DNA of 64,000 nucleotides. Source: Aporrectodea caliginosa (taxonomy: Eukaryota > Annelida > Clitellata > Crassiclitellata > Lumbricidae). Where the stretch lies: positions 2,817,007 through 2,881,006 of the forward strand of contig JACEVL010000005.1 in the NCBI GenBank assembly GCA_020284085.1, read 5' to 3'. The number at the start of each line of letters is the position of its first letter. Position 1 is the stretch's first letter. The notes beneath the pieces were generated by a model. The model ran no database searches. It was given only the letters and a program-made list of their open reading frames with translations, and was not told the DNA's origin. Position numbers and translations under genes: made by a program. Below, piece by piece: positions 36,161 to 46,691 of this stretch.

Positions 36161-36161
36161 C

Positions 36162-36590
36162 ATGCGAGCTAAGCGAGTTCGTGGCGGATCGCTGTTAAAT
36201 AGCGCTCTAAACGCTCTACCAATGCCTGAAATGCATATGAGCCTTCCACCCGGTGCAGCTTCGGAAGATAATCCAGGAGGTTCGTTTCAGAACACTGGCA
36301 AATATTCCTATTGTGGACCATTCACGAAGCTCGATAAACGGTTGACGCAACGCTATCGCGGTGTTAACAAGCTCGACCGAGCATGCCTCGATCACGATGT
36401 GGCCTATGCTGTCCATAAAGATACGGCTGGGCGAAATCATGCAGACGACATCCTGGCTGCAGCTGCATCTAGGATTGCTCTAAATGATGAAATCCCAGAG
36501 TATGAGAAGAAAGATGCCCGGCTCGTATCGGCTATTATGTCATCAAAGTCGAAGATGGGGATGGGCGTTGCAGCCAGAGCAAAACGATGA
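36162..36590 (+). CDS. Polinton B phospholipase-A2-like protein
   Basis: The 142-residue ORF has a basic N-terminus with a Gly-Gly site (MRAKRVRGGSLLNSAL), then YCGPFTKLDKR, corresponding to the calcium-loop YxGPG region, and KLDRACLDHDVAYAVHKD, corresponding to the catalytic His-Asp helix with AY. The C-terminal tail is basic. This is the parvovirus-VP1-type PLA2 layout, used by those viruses to breach endosomal membranes; here I infer a virion-associated role. The calcium loop is altered (CGPF rather than GPGN-type), so activity is uncertain. The piggyBac end stops directly before the ATG, so an N-terminal extension such as the zinc ribbon of lineage A may have been lost. It lies 81 bp upstream of the integrase. 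Confidence 0.75.
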   Translation: MRAKRVRGGSLLNSALNALPMPEMHMSLPPGAASEDNPGGSFQNTGKYSYCGPFTKLDKRLTQRYRGVNKLDRACLDHDVAYAVHKDTAGRNHADDILAAAASRIALNDEIPEYEKKDARLVSAIMSSKSKMGMGVAARAKR

Positions 36591-36671
36591 ACGGTTTGTT
36601 GCGTAAATGAAATTTTCTTCTCTGTTGGAAATATATAACTTTACAACAAATATATATAATTTTGCAACACC

Positions 36672-37685
36672 ATGGCTAAACACCTTTCCTCAATATATTA
36701 CAGCCCAAAAGGGTACTGGCGAGGCAAAGCCGCGGTAACGAAATTAGCCTCAGCCGCCAAGGTTTCCCCGGCTGAAACTCGCGAATGGTTGAAGAAACAA
36801 GCCGTTTGGCAAATTTATCAGCCTGTGCCACGACGAATTCCTCGTCCAATGTTGGATGAAGATAGGCCTAACACCGTTCATCAAGCTGACCTGCTGTATC
36901 TTCCTCATGACAAAGTTGGTCGTAAAAAGTACAAATATGCTCTGACTCTGGTTGATGTAGCCTCACGATACAAAGAGGCTGAACCGTTGGTCGATAAAAG
37001 TGCTTCTGAAGTTGCAGCCGCTTTAGGCCGAATTTATAAACGGGGTCCATTGACTTGGCCTAGACTCCTACAGGTCGACCCTGGCCGCGAGTTTATGGGT
37101 GCCTTTAAACCATTGCTGACGAAGCACGATGTGCAAGTGAGGCGTGGAGAAGTTGGAAATCATCGCCAGCAGGGAATAGTTGAACGATTCAATCGGACTT
37201 TGGCAGAGCGATTATTTGGCGCCCAATACGCACAAGAATTACTTCTTGCTGCACGGGGTTCCTCGGAAAGATCGGCTGAATGGGTTCGCCGTTTGCCTGA
37301 GGTTGTGGCTGCACTAAACAACGAAACAACGCGTTTACTCGGCATGAAGCCGGCTAAAGCCATTAAGGCTGATAGAGTAGTACAGAAACCCTCTCTTCCT
37401 GCTCGTCGTGCTGTTGGCCTGAAAGAGCCTATACTTGGACACGATGTTCTGGTCCGTTACTTGTATGCACCCGGTGAACTCGAGGGCGGTAACAGACGGG
37501 CTACAGATCCTAACTGGTCGTTGACCATACATGTTATTTCAAATGTTGTCCAACAAGCTGACCAGCCGGCATTGTATCATCTAGTAGATGGACCAGGCCG
37601 TGGATTTGTTCGCGAAGAATTGCTCGTGGTACCTATAGAAACTGAGTTGCCACCTGATAGAATTCTCAAGCTAAGAGTTCGTTGA
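36672..37685 (+). CDS. Polinton B retroviral-type integrase
   Basis: The 337-residue protein has an N-terminal helical region, then the rve catalytic core: VHQADLLYLPHDK (first Asp, ~residue 72), LLQVDPGREFMGAF (second, ~137) and GIVERFNRTLAERLF (Glu, ~172). The C-terminal part (LGHDVLVRYLYAPGELEGG...LYHLVDGPGRGFVREELLVV) looks like the SH3-type DNA-binding domain seen in Polinton integrases. It inserts the linear viral/transposon DNA into the host genome. The ORF is intact. It converges on, and overlaps by 20 bp, the end of the lineage-B polymerase on the opposite strand, a compact arrangement typical of viruses. Confidence 0.92.
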   Translation: MAKHLSSIYYSPKGYWRGKAAVTKLASAAKVSPAETREWLKKQAVWQIYQPVPRRIPRPMLDEDRPNTVHQADLLYLPHDKVGRKKYKYALTLVDVASRYKEAEPLVDKSASEVAAALGRIYKRGPLTWPRLLQVDPGREFMGAFKPLLTKHDVQVRRGEVGNHRQQGIVERFNRTLAERLFGAQYAQELLLAARGSSERSAEWVRRLPEVVAALNNETTRLLGMKPAKAIKADRVVQKPSLPARRAVGLKEPILGHDVLVRYLYAPGELEGGNRRATDPNWSLTIHVISNVVQQADQPALYHLVDGPGRGFVREELLVVPIETELPPDRILKLRVR

Positions 37686-40600
37686 GATATTCTTCTACTT
37701 CTGCTGCTATATTAAATTTTTCTTCAGAAATTCTATAATGCCCGTAAGCCCTTGTTACAATCCCATCATCGGCTATCCACTTTTTTGTGTCCAGTGGGGA
37801 AAGCGATATCTTGTTTTGCTCGTACACACCAATCTCGTGTCCGCGACTTCGAATTGCAACCTGTGTGTGCCGCATCTGTTTTTGCTCAAACAAGCATTCT
37901 TTATACATCTCGTGATGTAGATCTTTCTTAACCACTGCTCTTTGAACACCTTTTGCCTTTCGAATTTGAGATCCAGTAGACTGTAGGATGGAATACATCT
38001 TTGGGCGAAGTCCCACGAATTCGGCGATTGGAACTCCATTGCATTCGTCTTTGAATTTTCCAACCACTTTCTTATTTTCTACATTGTAGTACGGGCTATC
38101 TCGCGGATATTCGCTGAGATCGTACGAAGTTTTATTTACCAACATATTCTCGTATGGATTCGGAGTTTCCACTTGAAATAGGAGACTATCGGTATCTGTA
38201 TACAGAAGTTGGGCTTTTTCGCCGTACTGCGCTTTGACATCGTTGTACCAGAAGTCGTACATCAGATGTTTGGACAGATCTAGAACCGCCTGGCCGACAT
38301 AGACCGGCCTGTTCAACTTCAGTTTGCCTTTTGTACTATGAATTGCAGCAAGTCCGCCATTGAAGATGCGATGCGATAGATAGGCGGGGTCGGCGATCAA
38401 TTTACGAAGTTTGTCCTCTTGTGTTCCAGCCACTAAGTTGACTCTAATCCTTTTTCTAAGATTCTCCATCGTTTTCCCAAAGACTGCATTGTTAGCCAGT
38501 TTGAAAAAGTCCTTCTCAAAGTCAGAAGTTGATTTGGCTCTTAACTCTGTATTCATCTCGATGTACGGTTTCATCCAGGCTTCCTGTCGAAATTTAACAG
38601 CACGATGAATTTTGCTAACTCGCATGCCCAACGAATGATATAGTTTGAGATTTCTGTAATGAACCACATATCGCTCCTTCTTTCGTAGGCTGGGTACCAA
38701 CTTTACACAATCTGTGAACTTGGATCCCAACTGGTTGACGAGCAAGCTCTGATAGTCGCTCAACCAATCTTCTCGGACAGATAGGGTTTCTGGGGCTAAT
38801 GGATAGTCGTTGTGGGCGTCATGGAGATGTTCCGGGTATTCAAGGTCCACTTCGAGTAAGAATCCTTCGGGGGCATCATCCGGTGTTGCCAGTATTTCGT
38901 TTAGAAAATCTGGCGAATCTTCACACCAACTAAATCCGCCGACTGGTAGCATTTGTTGCATAGCCCATCCGTACAGATTATTTGCATCCAGATACATAAT
39001 CCAGTTGTTTGGCTTCGTGGTATCGTGGTCAGGGCATTGTGGATTGTTGGCTTTTGCGAATCTCTGGGATACCATCGACACTCCACCTCGAAGACCTCTT
39101 TCAAAGAATAAATGCATGTCGATGTCGGTCAACAGTTCGAGTTCGACTTTTGTCTTTTTCAACAATGCATCCCAAGCCATTCCAGGTAGACTGAAGTAGT
39201 ATGCTGGGTCTAGCTGATAATGCTTCATCGATGTGGCTCTGAAAGTTTCGAAAACATCGGCTAGTAGAAGCACATCAGTTCGGAGATACAGGTCGTGGTA
39301 GTCACCCATGGTTTTACAGTCAAACTCCTTCCAAACTTGTTGGGCGTGTTGGTAATCAGTGTCTGAAATGTCTTCTCTGGTTAACTTACTGTAGAATGCC
39401 TCCTTTGGTGGGAGCTGGTCTTCTTCGAAACGATTGTAGCTATCTATGTATTCATAGGGATAAACGCCTTTTCGCCGCAATAAATCTAGTTTTAAACTAT
39501 GTGTCGCTGTGATTTTTAGATCATCCAGTGATAGATTGCTTGACAACTTGTCCAACGAACTATTTAAGAACTGGAGACTGTCGATGAACTGGAGCTGACC
39601 TAAGCTGAATGTCATATACTTCTCCATATTATTTGGGATACAGGTGATTTTATCAGCCTCGTAGCCAGTCATTGCTTGCATAATCAAATGGCTGTCATAG
39701 CCACGAAGATTGTGAAAGACAACTGGCACTTTACATTTGTCTGGATATATGCGAAGTTTGAGATTGCATGCATTATGAGCTGCTCCACGAAAGTTACCAG
39801 TTATATGACAATGGTCCCAGACTTTGTCCAAAACCAAAGTTTCTTTGTTTTCTAATACATCTCCGCAGATGTGACACTCGGTAGCCTCACGAAATGATTG
39901 GTGATCAGTCTCTGTCATGACCATCTTCGCTGCATTAGCCAATTTTTGTTGTATATTAGCTAACTCACCTTGTAGGCGATGAAGGAATTCCTCTACAGCA
40001 TTCTCTCCGCGATAAAGTACGGGTTTACTTGAGAGACCATCACTACGAACCACTATGTAACAGAAGCTGCATGGTTTCTGCTCGGCAATGAGTTTGGTGT
40101 TACTTTCTTCCGGGTCTTTGACTGGGATATTTAGTGCTTCAAAATCAGCATAAATAATGTATGGAACTCGCATCTGTTTGTGGTGATTTTGAAATTTGAG
40201 TATATTTTTACCTTCTTCAGGCATCACAATCCGCTGTGGTTTCTTGCTAATGCCTTTACAATCTTTGATATGAGCATCTAGCAAGTCTTGCCTAGAGAAT
40301 GGATGTATACAGCGGCGACATGGGTATAATTTCTGTTTATGTTTATTATGTTTATTTATAATTCGGCCTAGGTCTTTAATCCAGACATAATGCTGATTCT
40401 CACCGTCGGATAGTAGTAGAAGGTCAACACATTGTGAACTGTGTTCTGATTTGATACACGGATCGGATACAACCCCTTGTTCCACCCAAACACGCATACC
40501 GATACGCCTAGATTCTGTCGTTCAAATTTATCTCCAGTGAAATCCAGCTTTTTGAGGTGAGGAAGATATTTACTTGTACGATGTGGGTTTTGCTCTGCTG

Positions 40601-41090
40601 GATACATTGCTGATAAAATCGCCCATTCAAAGCAGCGGTTGTCCTCATTCCTCACATTAATGACTGTGCGAGGAGGTATGTATTTTGGTGTTGGAAAGTA
40701 ACTATTACCTCGAATTGGTTTAAATCTCGCGGTACCAATGTCCAGTGCCACAACTCGCTTCACCCTCCAACCAGACCCCTCTCTGGTAAACCCCTCTAGA
40801 TGTTTTAAAATTTTAGCCTTTGTCTCCTGCACGGACTTACAAGTTGCACCTGCATTGAGAACTTCATATGCCTTTGTCCTGAAATAGGCGGTCGTTTTAA
40901 TTGTGTTGTCTGTTGTGAGTCCTAATTTTTCAAACTCAACTGTTAACATTGCTGAGTATTTTATACCATCATGTCTAGTCAGGTCTTTATTTATAAGGGT
41001 CTCAATGCTAGATTCCATTGCACTCAAGAATGATAGTGGATCTCCCTCTAATCCATGATCAAGAGGTACCACTGTGCGGTAATCTCTCAA
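37666..41090 (-). CDS. Polinton B DNA polymerase B (one frameshift)
   Basis: From 41090 the N-terminal frame reads to about 40460 (KHLEGFTREGSGWRVKRV, VINVRNEDNRCFEWAIL, VSVCVFGWNKGLYPIRV), then another frame continues to 37666. Motifs: C2H2-like YPCRRCIHPFSRQDLL, exonuclease I YADFEALN (near 40150), zinc site CHICGD...DHCHITGNFRGAAH, exonuclease II HNLRGYDSHL (near 39700), exonuclease III YHDLYLRTDVLLLAD (near 39280), polymerase A LDANNLYGWAMQ (near 38980), B LANNAVFGKTMEN (near 38490) and C LYTDTDSLLF (near 38190). All are intact. The frame change is explained by one missing A in a short A-run. It is clearly a different lineage from the polymerase at 27904. It runs convergently with its integrase. 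Confidence 0.93.
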
Positions 41091-41238
41091 AAACTTGTTG
41101 GCGAACTCTTTCTGTAGTAGAATAGGTGGTAGTGATCCCCATAAATATAAGTTTATTTGTAATAATAACTTAACCTAGTCCTCTGTTCAATTGGTTTTTC
41201 ATTTTTATTTTATTTTATTTTTATTTTTATTTAACCGA

Positions 41239-41514
41239 TTATTCAATGAAAATCGATGACAGTCGTTCCCACTCTTGTCTAAAGTCACGATGTAGCCCAC
41301 CGCGGCGCTGTCTTAACTTGGTATTATAATAACCACACCGCTCACAAAGCGATATTAATGTCTTAACACCCTTCCCACACTCAGAACATGGTCTCGTTCC
41401 ACCACCATTGCGAAGTTTTGCTAAATGAGCAAAACAATACTTTCCAATACATCTACGACAACAGAGAGTTGTTTTACCGAGTACTAGCCACTTACATTCG
41501 TTTTGTCCATACAT
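41239..41514 (-). CDS. Small Cys-rich Polinton-associated protein
   Basis: The 91-residue protein has three cysteine clusters: CRRCIGKYCFAHLAK, CSECGKGVKTLISLCERCGY, plus a Cys near residue 8, followed by a basic tail (KLRQRRGGLHRDFRQEW). It probably binds zinc; the function is unknown. It lies 148 bp upstream of the lineage-B polymerase on the same strand, so it may be co-expressed. The cysteine spacing argues for a real gene. Confidence 0.6.
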   Translation of the reverse strand: MYGQNECKWLVLGKTTLCCRRCIGKYCFAHLAKLRNGGGTRPCSECGKGVKTLISLCERCGYYNTKLRQRRGGLHRDFRQEWERLSSIFIE

Positions 41515-41953
41515 TGTAAACTTTGTATATGTTTAAGTATTCATTTGTTTAATTTGTTTAATCCAAACCGCTTTTGTGGGTGTGGGCTGGGTTGGTTCAA
41601 TGGTCGTACAATTTTGTTTGGGGTGCTGGGGGCTCCCCAAGGCTTTCGGACGGATGGCCGGGGGTGAATTAAACGCCATAAAGCAAAATGACAATACATA
41701 AATTTTACAAACCGAGTGGTGGGCTACCGGTGAAGTCACATAGGACTCATCTCGCCGGTCACCCTAATAATGCTGGCGTAATACACGTTTTAAAAGAGCA
41801 AGTACAAAATACTGGTACCATTTAACAAACCAGTCTCATGACAATTGTTAATAATCCATTTTTCCCACTGGGAAGCAAACACATACAACTTAGGAGTACT
41901 TTAAAGCTTTAAAGACTTTAAACAAGCCACAATTGTGACTATCCTATTACTAA
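41515..41953. other. Spacer between lineage B and the second A block
   Basis: No gene is seen. A G-rich segment ('gggtgtgggctgggttggtt' and 'ggggtgctgggggctcccc') lies at 41578-41640. No Polinton-type terminal repeat for lineage B could be recognised here or near 36150. Confidence 0.4.
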
Positions 41954-43500
41954 ATTTTACGTATTGCGCAATAACCTAAGTTATTAATAATCGTAGGCGT
42001 TTCTTGAAACTGCCGGAATTTCCCGCGGTATGGATAATCTCAAATAGCCATGCATGGACCTAATATTAGTCAAAATCGACCCATACTGACTAATATTAAG
42101 GTCCGACCCCCTCATGCACGAACCTATATGCGCCTACAGAAATCGTAAGCATGCAAAAAATCTAGCCACATGTGTTTCTTCAGCCCTCAGGCGATATTCC
42201 GCCTCGGCGCGTGACAAGAATAGAACAATGGGCCTCTTATTGTAACGACGTTAATTGAAATGTCCGTCTCTTCGTCCGTCCGTCCGCCCGTGTGCCTTCA
42301 TTCCATCCTTCCATCTGTACCCGTCTGCTAGGCCTACACAATCTCCATTAAATGCATGATTGTCGTTGTCGTCGTCATCACATAGTAGTTGTCGCTATAA
42401 TATATATGCCTGTTCATACAAACGCCATAGCACACATCCAGCACTAATGAAATTAAAAAAAAAAACAGTCTTAGATACCGCTTCGTCCTAGGCAATAAGC
42501 TATTCATCCATTCAATCGTCCTTCCATCCATCCGACCATAACAAGTTCTTTTTTTTTGTTTTGTTTTACAACGAATATAGAATTATGTTAAGAGATTTAT
42601 AAAACTAACCTCATAGGCCTTCAATGTTGCGAACATCGACTGTTAAGAACCGTTTGTATGTAGCGATATAATATAATAGCTCAGTCTATTCGTTTAAAGC
42701 AGCGTCCGCTGACAACGCGAGATGGTATGTTTCAACAGCTGGAATTTCCAAAAGTTTCGATAGGCCTATTACTCAGCATCATAAGAAGGGTTGATATAAG
42801 CAGGAACTATGACAAAATATCATGTGACTGGAACATAGATTCATCATTCGATTGCATAGGCAGCATTTCCAACAGTTTCGATAAGATCACGCGCCGCCGA
42901 CTCATCGCTTAATAGTTAGGGTAATACCATCGACGTCGTTGTCATCACATCGACGTCGTTGACGTCGTTGTCATCACCGTAGGCGTAGTCGACACTATTC
43001 GTAATACACCCATCATAGCTGGCATTAATTAATGAACAATATGGCTTATGTCTCTCCATCGCGAGGAGACGAACAATTGAGCTATGTAATGAGACGCTAG
43101 GATTGCCAGCGGCACTATTCATAATCAACAATGACTAGCTGTTCTAATAGAATTATGCTCCATCCATCCATCCATCCATCCATCCATCCATCCATCCATA
43201 CATCCATCCATCTATCCATATCCATCCATCCATCCACATGCTATCGTGTATGTATAGTTTTCGTTCCTGATTCTGTTTGCTCGTTGTAATTAAAAACAGC
43301 ATCCAAACAGCGACGCATTCATGAATTTCGTTAAGAGATTTATAAAATGTTCAACAGGCGTGCATTCATCGGCCGCTAGATGCTGTTTGGATGCAAGCGA
43401 TATAATATATTAGGCGTCTAGCGGCCGACGTCGTCACAATCCTCTTCGTTCTCAACGCGATTTCATATGTTTAGCTAGATGGAAAACAGTTAACAGGAGT
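41954..43500 (+). repeat. Polinton A terminal-type region (second copy) with internal repeats
   Basis: 41954-41992 and 42873-42922 match the sequence upstream of the lineage-A polymerase, in the same orientation. The region has no gene and contains diverged direct duplications: about 42580-42740 with 43320-43475 ('gttaagagatttataaaa', 'gcgatataatata', 'aacgcga'), and 'tttccaaaagtttcgatag' (42747) with 'tttccaacagtttcgataa' (42866). Inverted repeats GCATCCAAACAGC/GCTGTTTGGATGC (43299/43381) and CGGCCGCTAGA/TCTAGCGGCCG (43370/43416) are nested. A CATC microsatellite runs 43160-43232. It ends beside the integrase at 43583. Confidence 0.6.
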
Positions 43501-43582
43501 AATGTTTTCATCGTCGTCTTAAGCAGCCACTGCGAGCCGGTGCATAAGGTATGTTATATAAAAAAGGAGTTATTGCTCGTAA

Positions 43583-44510
43583 TCACATGAGCACTAAGTC
43601 TTCGTTATTAACCCACGAATTAAAGGACTCGGGATAACCAAGCCATTTTACGAGCGATTTCTTTCCGCGTTTCCTGATAACCTTCTCGATTCTAAATATT
43701 TCTTGAGTCGTCTTCTGTAGCTCTTGCTCGTAGAATGACCCCTGAATTTCTTCTCCGTTATAATCTTTAATCTTATAGGTTGGAGGATCTGTGTATTGAA
43801 CTCCAGACACAGTAAACACCTCTTCAGACCACCTCGCCGTGTATCCTTTTTCAAATGTAGTCTTTTTCTTCGTTATTCTAACTTTATCACCTATTGAGAA
43901 CATAGGCTTAATGGGTTCTGAAATTTCATCACCGTATAAATTCATCCATACAGTCTTTTCATTAATTTTCAGGCTCGCCTTAGTGGGAGTCATTTTAATA
44001 GAAGAATGTCGAGCGTTATTATAATTGCTAACCATTTCATCTAATACATCTATATATCTTCTCGTTGAGTTAGCTGAAAAATATTTGTACATCTTTTCTT
44101 TCATCGTCCTATTCCAACGTTCAACTACACAAGATTTCTCCTCATTTTCAGTGGAATATAGCTCAACCCCTAAAGACTTTACATGTTTATTATAGAATTC
44201 TGTTCCTTTATCAACCCAGAGTTTCACGGGTTTTCGTCCGCTGCTCGTAAATATTTTCGTGAAAGCATCATACACAGATACACCGCTCTTATTTTGCAAT
44301 AGCATTATCCAACCATATCTAGAAAATAGATCGATAACGCATAACAGATATTTCACGCCATCGTTATCTTTAGCGAACGCCTGCATATCGATCAGATCAG
44401 CTGCCCAAATGTTATCTATCCCACCGACGTACACCTTCCGTTTTCTAAAATGCCTTACTACAGGTTTATGTAATTCATCCGCTAGTTCATCAGTCCATTT
44501 TAAGCTTTTT
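43583..44510 (-). CDS. Polinton A integrase with chromodomain
   Basis: The minus-strand frame is open from about 44510. An ATG is at 44434, but upstream in-frame residues KWTDELADELHKPVVRHF match the usual family N-terminus, so the true start is probably earlier. Catalytic residues: NIWAADLIDMQAF (Asp), LWVDKGTEFYNKHV (Asp) and SCVVERWNRTMKEKMYKYF (Glu). After the core, FSIGDKVRITKKK begins an SH3-like domain, and the C-terminus IEKVIRKRGKKSLVKWLGY...WVNNEDLV is a chromodomain that could target histone marks. It overlaps the last codons of the PLA2-like gene in a different frame. The ORF is uninterrupted. Confidence 0.92.
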
Positions 44511-45015
44511 TAAACCTAATCCCAAACTCGATTTAGCTGATAATATAGGTTTAACTAAACTCCTCTCTATTCGTTCTCGTAAGCTTGGATTAGAAATATT
44601 ATTCAAAGCATTAATCATAGCTCTATCAGCTACATTCCTATTAGCCGTATCGGAGTATTGATTGTAAGCTAAATCGTGAATATAAGCAGCATTATCGACT
44701 CGGTCAACGGGTTTACTCCACTCTTTAGGAGTGCCATCGGGATTCAGTCTCAAATCTAATCTAGTTCCAGGTCCCGTAAACTGAGTGGCCAGGTAAATGC
44801 ATCTCACCTGGAAATTTAGCCCAAGGCAGCTTAATGCCGCTTGTAACCGAATTTAGAGAACTGACTAGATCTCCTCCTTGTGCTGCTTTCACGAATTGAG
44901 TTTTAGTAGTTCCACATACAGCGCATACGCCTCGAAGCATAGGCCTATTATTTTTACTGACGACGTTCTGAATATCTTTCGTTTCGGTTTTTCTCTTACA
45001 CTTTACGCAATACAT
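44490..45015 (-). CDS. Polinton A zinc-ribbon and phospholipase-A2-like protein (frameshifted)
   Basis: From 45015 the first frame gives a zinc ribbon (MYCVKCKRKTETKDI...CAVCGTTK), a Gly-Gly site (AAQGGDLVSSLNSV) and LPWAKFPGEMHLPGH. One extra base near 44775 moves the rest into another frame: QFTGPGTRLDLRL, the PLA2 calcium loop, and RVDNAAYIHDLAYNQY, the catalytic His-Asp helix, then a basic C-terminus ending KKLKMD. The two frames are parts of one family protein as I remember it. The calcium loop (TGPG) is better preserved than in lineage B. By analogy with parvovirus VP1 it may act in membrane passage of the particle. It lies directly upstream of the integrase. Confidence 0.8.
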
Positions 45016-45048
45016 CGTTATTTTAAATACAAAAACATTTATATTAAA
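45016..45048. promoter_or_regulatory. Divergent intergenic promoter, lineage A
   Basis: Only 33 AT-rich bases separate the zinc-ribbon start (minus) from the ATPase start (plus). They read TTTAAAAT toward one gene and TTTATATTAAA toward the other, so both start codons sit within a few bases of TATA-like text. Confidence 0.5.
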
Positions 45049-45837
45049 ATGACTATGGAAGTTAAGGATTTATCGTGGAACGAAAACGCATCGAAAAGAT
45101 TAAATAACCCGCTATTACCTAGAAGTATAAGAGGTTTAATCGTAGGAAAATCTGGTTGTGGGAAGACGACTTTACTGCTGAATTTACTCTTAAGACCTGA
45201 ATGGTTAGACTACGATAACCTACAGGTATTCGGTCTGTCTCTCTTTCAACCAGAGTATAAAATACTTAAAAAAGCATTCGAAGAAAAGCTACCTAAACAA
45301 TCCATAGTCGGGTTATTCGATTGCCAAGACGAGATCATAAGACAAAATATTCCACCAGCAGTTATAGTTGAGGAAATGGCTAAACAATTGAATGAGAAAT
45401 CTGATATATCTGCCAAGTTCTTCGAATCAGCCGAAGACGTACCAGACCCGAGAGAGTTGAAGCCGGAGAAGAAGAACCTAATGATCTTTGACGATCTGCA
45501 GCTAGTCAAGCAGAACAAATGCGAGGCCTACTACATCCGAGGAAGGCATAGCAACGTTGACTGCTTCTACCTCGCCCAAAATTATTTCAAACTACCGAGA
45601 CAGACGATTAGAGAGAATGCAAACTTTATCTGTTTGTTTCCACAAGATCAGAAAAATATTAATCATATATACAACGATCACGCGAGTACGGACATGCCTA
45701 AGGATGAGTTTAAGAAACTATGTAAAACAGCCTGGAAGCAACGCCACGGCTTTCTAGTAATAGACCAGTCCAGCAATAAAAATAACGGCAAGTATAGATG
45801 CGGATTCGATGAATTCTACATACCGACGACTATTTAA
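45049..45837 (+). CDS. Polinton A FtsK/A32-type packaging ATPase
   Basis: The 262-residue protein begins at the first ATG after an AT-rich spacer. Walker A is LIVGKSGCGKTTLLL (residues ~30-40) and Walker B is KNLMIFDDLQLV (~145). HSNVDCFYLAQNYFKLPRQTIRENAN matches the sensor/arginine region of A32/HerA-like genome-packaging ATPases of adenovirus-like, pox-like and Polinton elements. It should drive DNA into the capsid. The length and open frame are normal. It heads the block of virion genes on the + strand. Confidence 0.9.
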   Translation: MTMEVKDLSWNENASKRLNNPLLPRSIRGLIVGKSGCGKTTLLLNLLLRPEWLDYDNLQVFGLSLFQPEYKILKKAFEEKLPKQSIVGLFDCQDEIIRQNIPPAVIVEEMAKQLNEKSDISAKFFESAEDVPDPRELKPEKKNLMIFDDLQLVKQNKCEAYYIRGRHSNVDCFYLAQNYFKLPRQTIRENANFICLFPQDQKNINHIYNDHASTDMPKDEFKKLCKTAWKQRHGFLVIDQSSNKNNGKYRCGFDEFYIPTTI

Positions 45838-45864
45838 AATATATAATCTCATTAAAAAAAAAGA

Positions 45865-46657
45865 ATGGAATCTGCTCTCGAAAAGCTATCGACTATCATG
45901 GAAAAGGTGGAACGTAACACGAGTCCAAAATCGTCGTTCTATATTTTGGTGAGTAAAAAGAACGCGAAGATTAGGACTCAGTTTAATCCGCTAATCGAAC
46001 TGGACGCGAGTAAAAAGTACGAAATGTCTCTTTTGAATCTAGAGACTTATTTTAGTTTTCCGAATATTGACGCTACAAACAACCACTTGAGATATTCACC
46101 CGATGAGGGTGTTACGTGGTTCGATGTAAACATTCCGGAGGGGTGTTATGAAATCACGGATATAAACGATTACCTGCAGAGAATCATGAAAGAGAACGGG
46201 CATTACGATGTTGCAAACGCACAACCTAATATTTCGATAGAACCGAATAGTAATACGTTAAAGTCCGTGCTAACTATTGCGCCGAATTATAAAGTTGATT
46301 TTACATCGGACAACTCGATTAGAACGGTCTTAGGTTTCAATCGCGGGACATATTCGGAGGGATATAACGAATCCGAACAAATAGTAAACATAATGAACGT
46401 AACCAGTTTGAGGGTAACGAGCGATATAATCGGGGCCTCGTATACCAACGGATCGACGGCGAACGTGATATATTCGTTTTTTCCCTAACGTGGGACCTGG
46501 TTATAAAATTATCGAAGTACCCACTAATTTAGTGTATCTTCCAGTCACGCTGAGTACGATTTCATCGATGGAAACGAAGCTTACCGACCAAAATGGAAAG
46601 TTGGTTAACCTCAGAGGAGAAGAATTGTCGATTAGATTTCACATCAGAGAAGTGTGA
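45865..46657 (+). CDS. Polinton A penton-like minor capsid protein (frameshifted)
   Basis: The first frame runs to 46488 and contains SFYILVSKKNAKIRTQFN, YEMSLLNLETYFSFPNI and IRTVLGFNRGTYSEGY. After a T-run at 46477-46482 (six Ts where five would keep frame) the other frame carries VPTNLVYLPVTLSTISS and LVNLRGEELSIRFHIREV to a stop at 46655. The final LRGEELSIRFHIREV strand is a hallmark I associate with the single-jelly-roll penton (minor capsid) proteins of Polintons. It lies 27 bp after the ATPase. The single-base change in a homopolymer could be a read error. Confidence 0.7.
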
Positions 46658-46691
46658 GTACTATTAAAAGTTTATCTTAGTTATATATAAA

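Noticed and set aside
36133..36161. piggyBac right end with TTAA
   Set aside because: The palindrome is present but no TTAA follows it and no left partner was found, so exact boundaries are not claimed.
38411..39199. + strand ORFs inside the lineage-B polymerase
   Set aside because: They are antisense shadows of a gene with all polymerase motifs on the minus strand.
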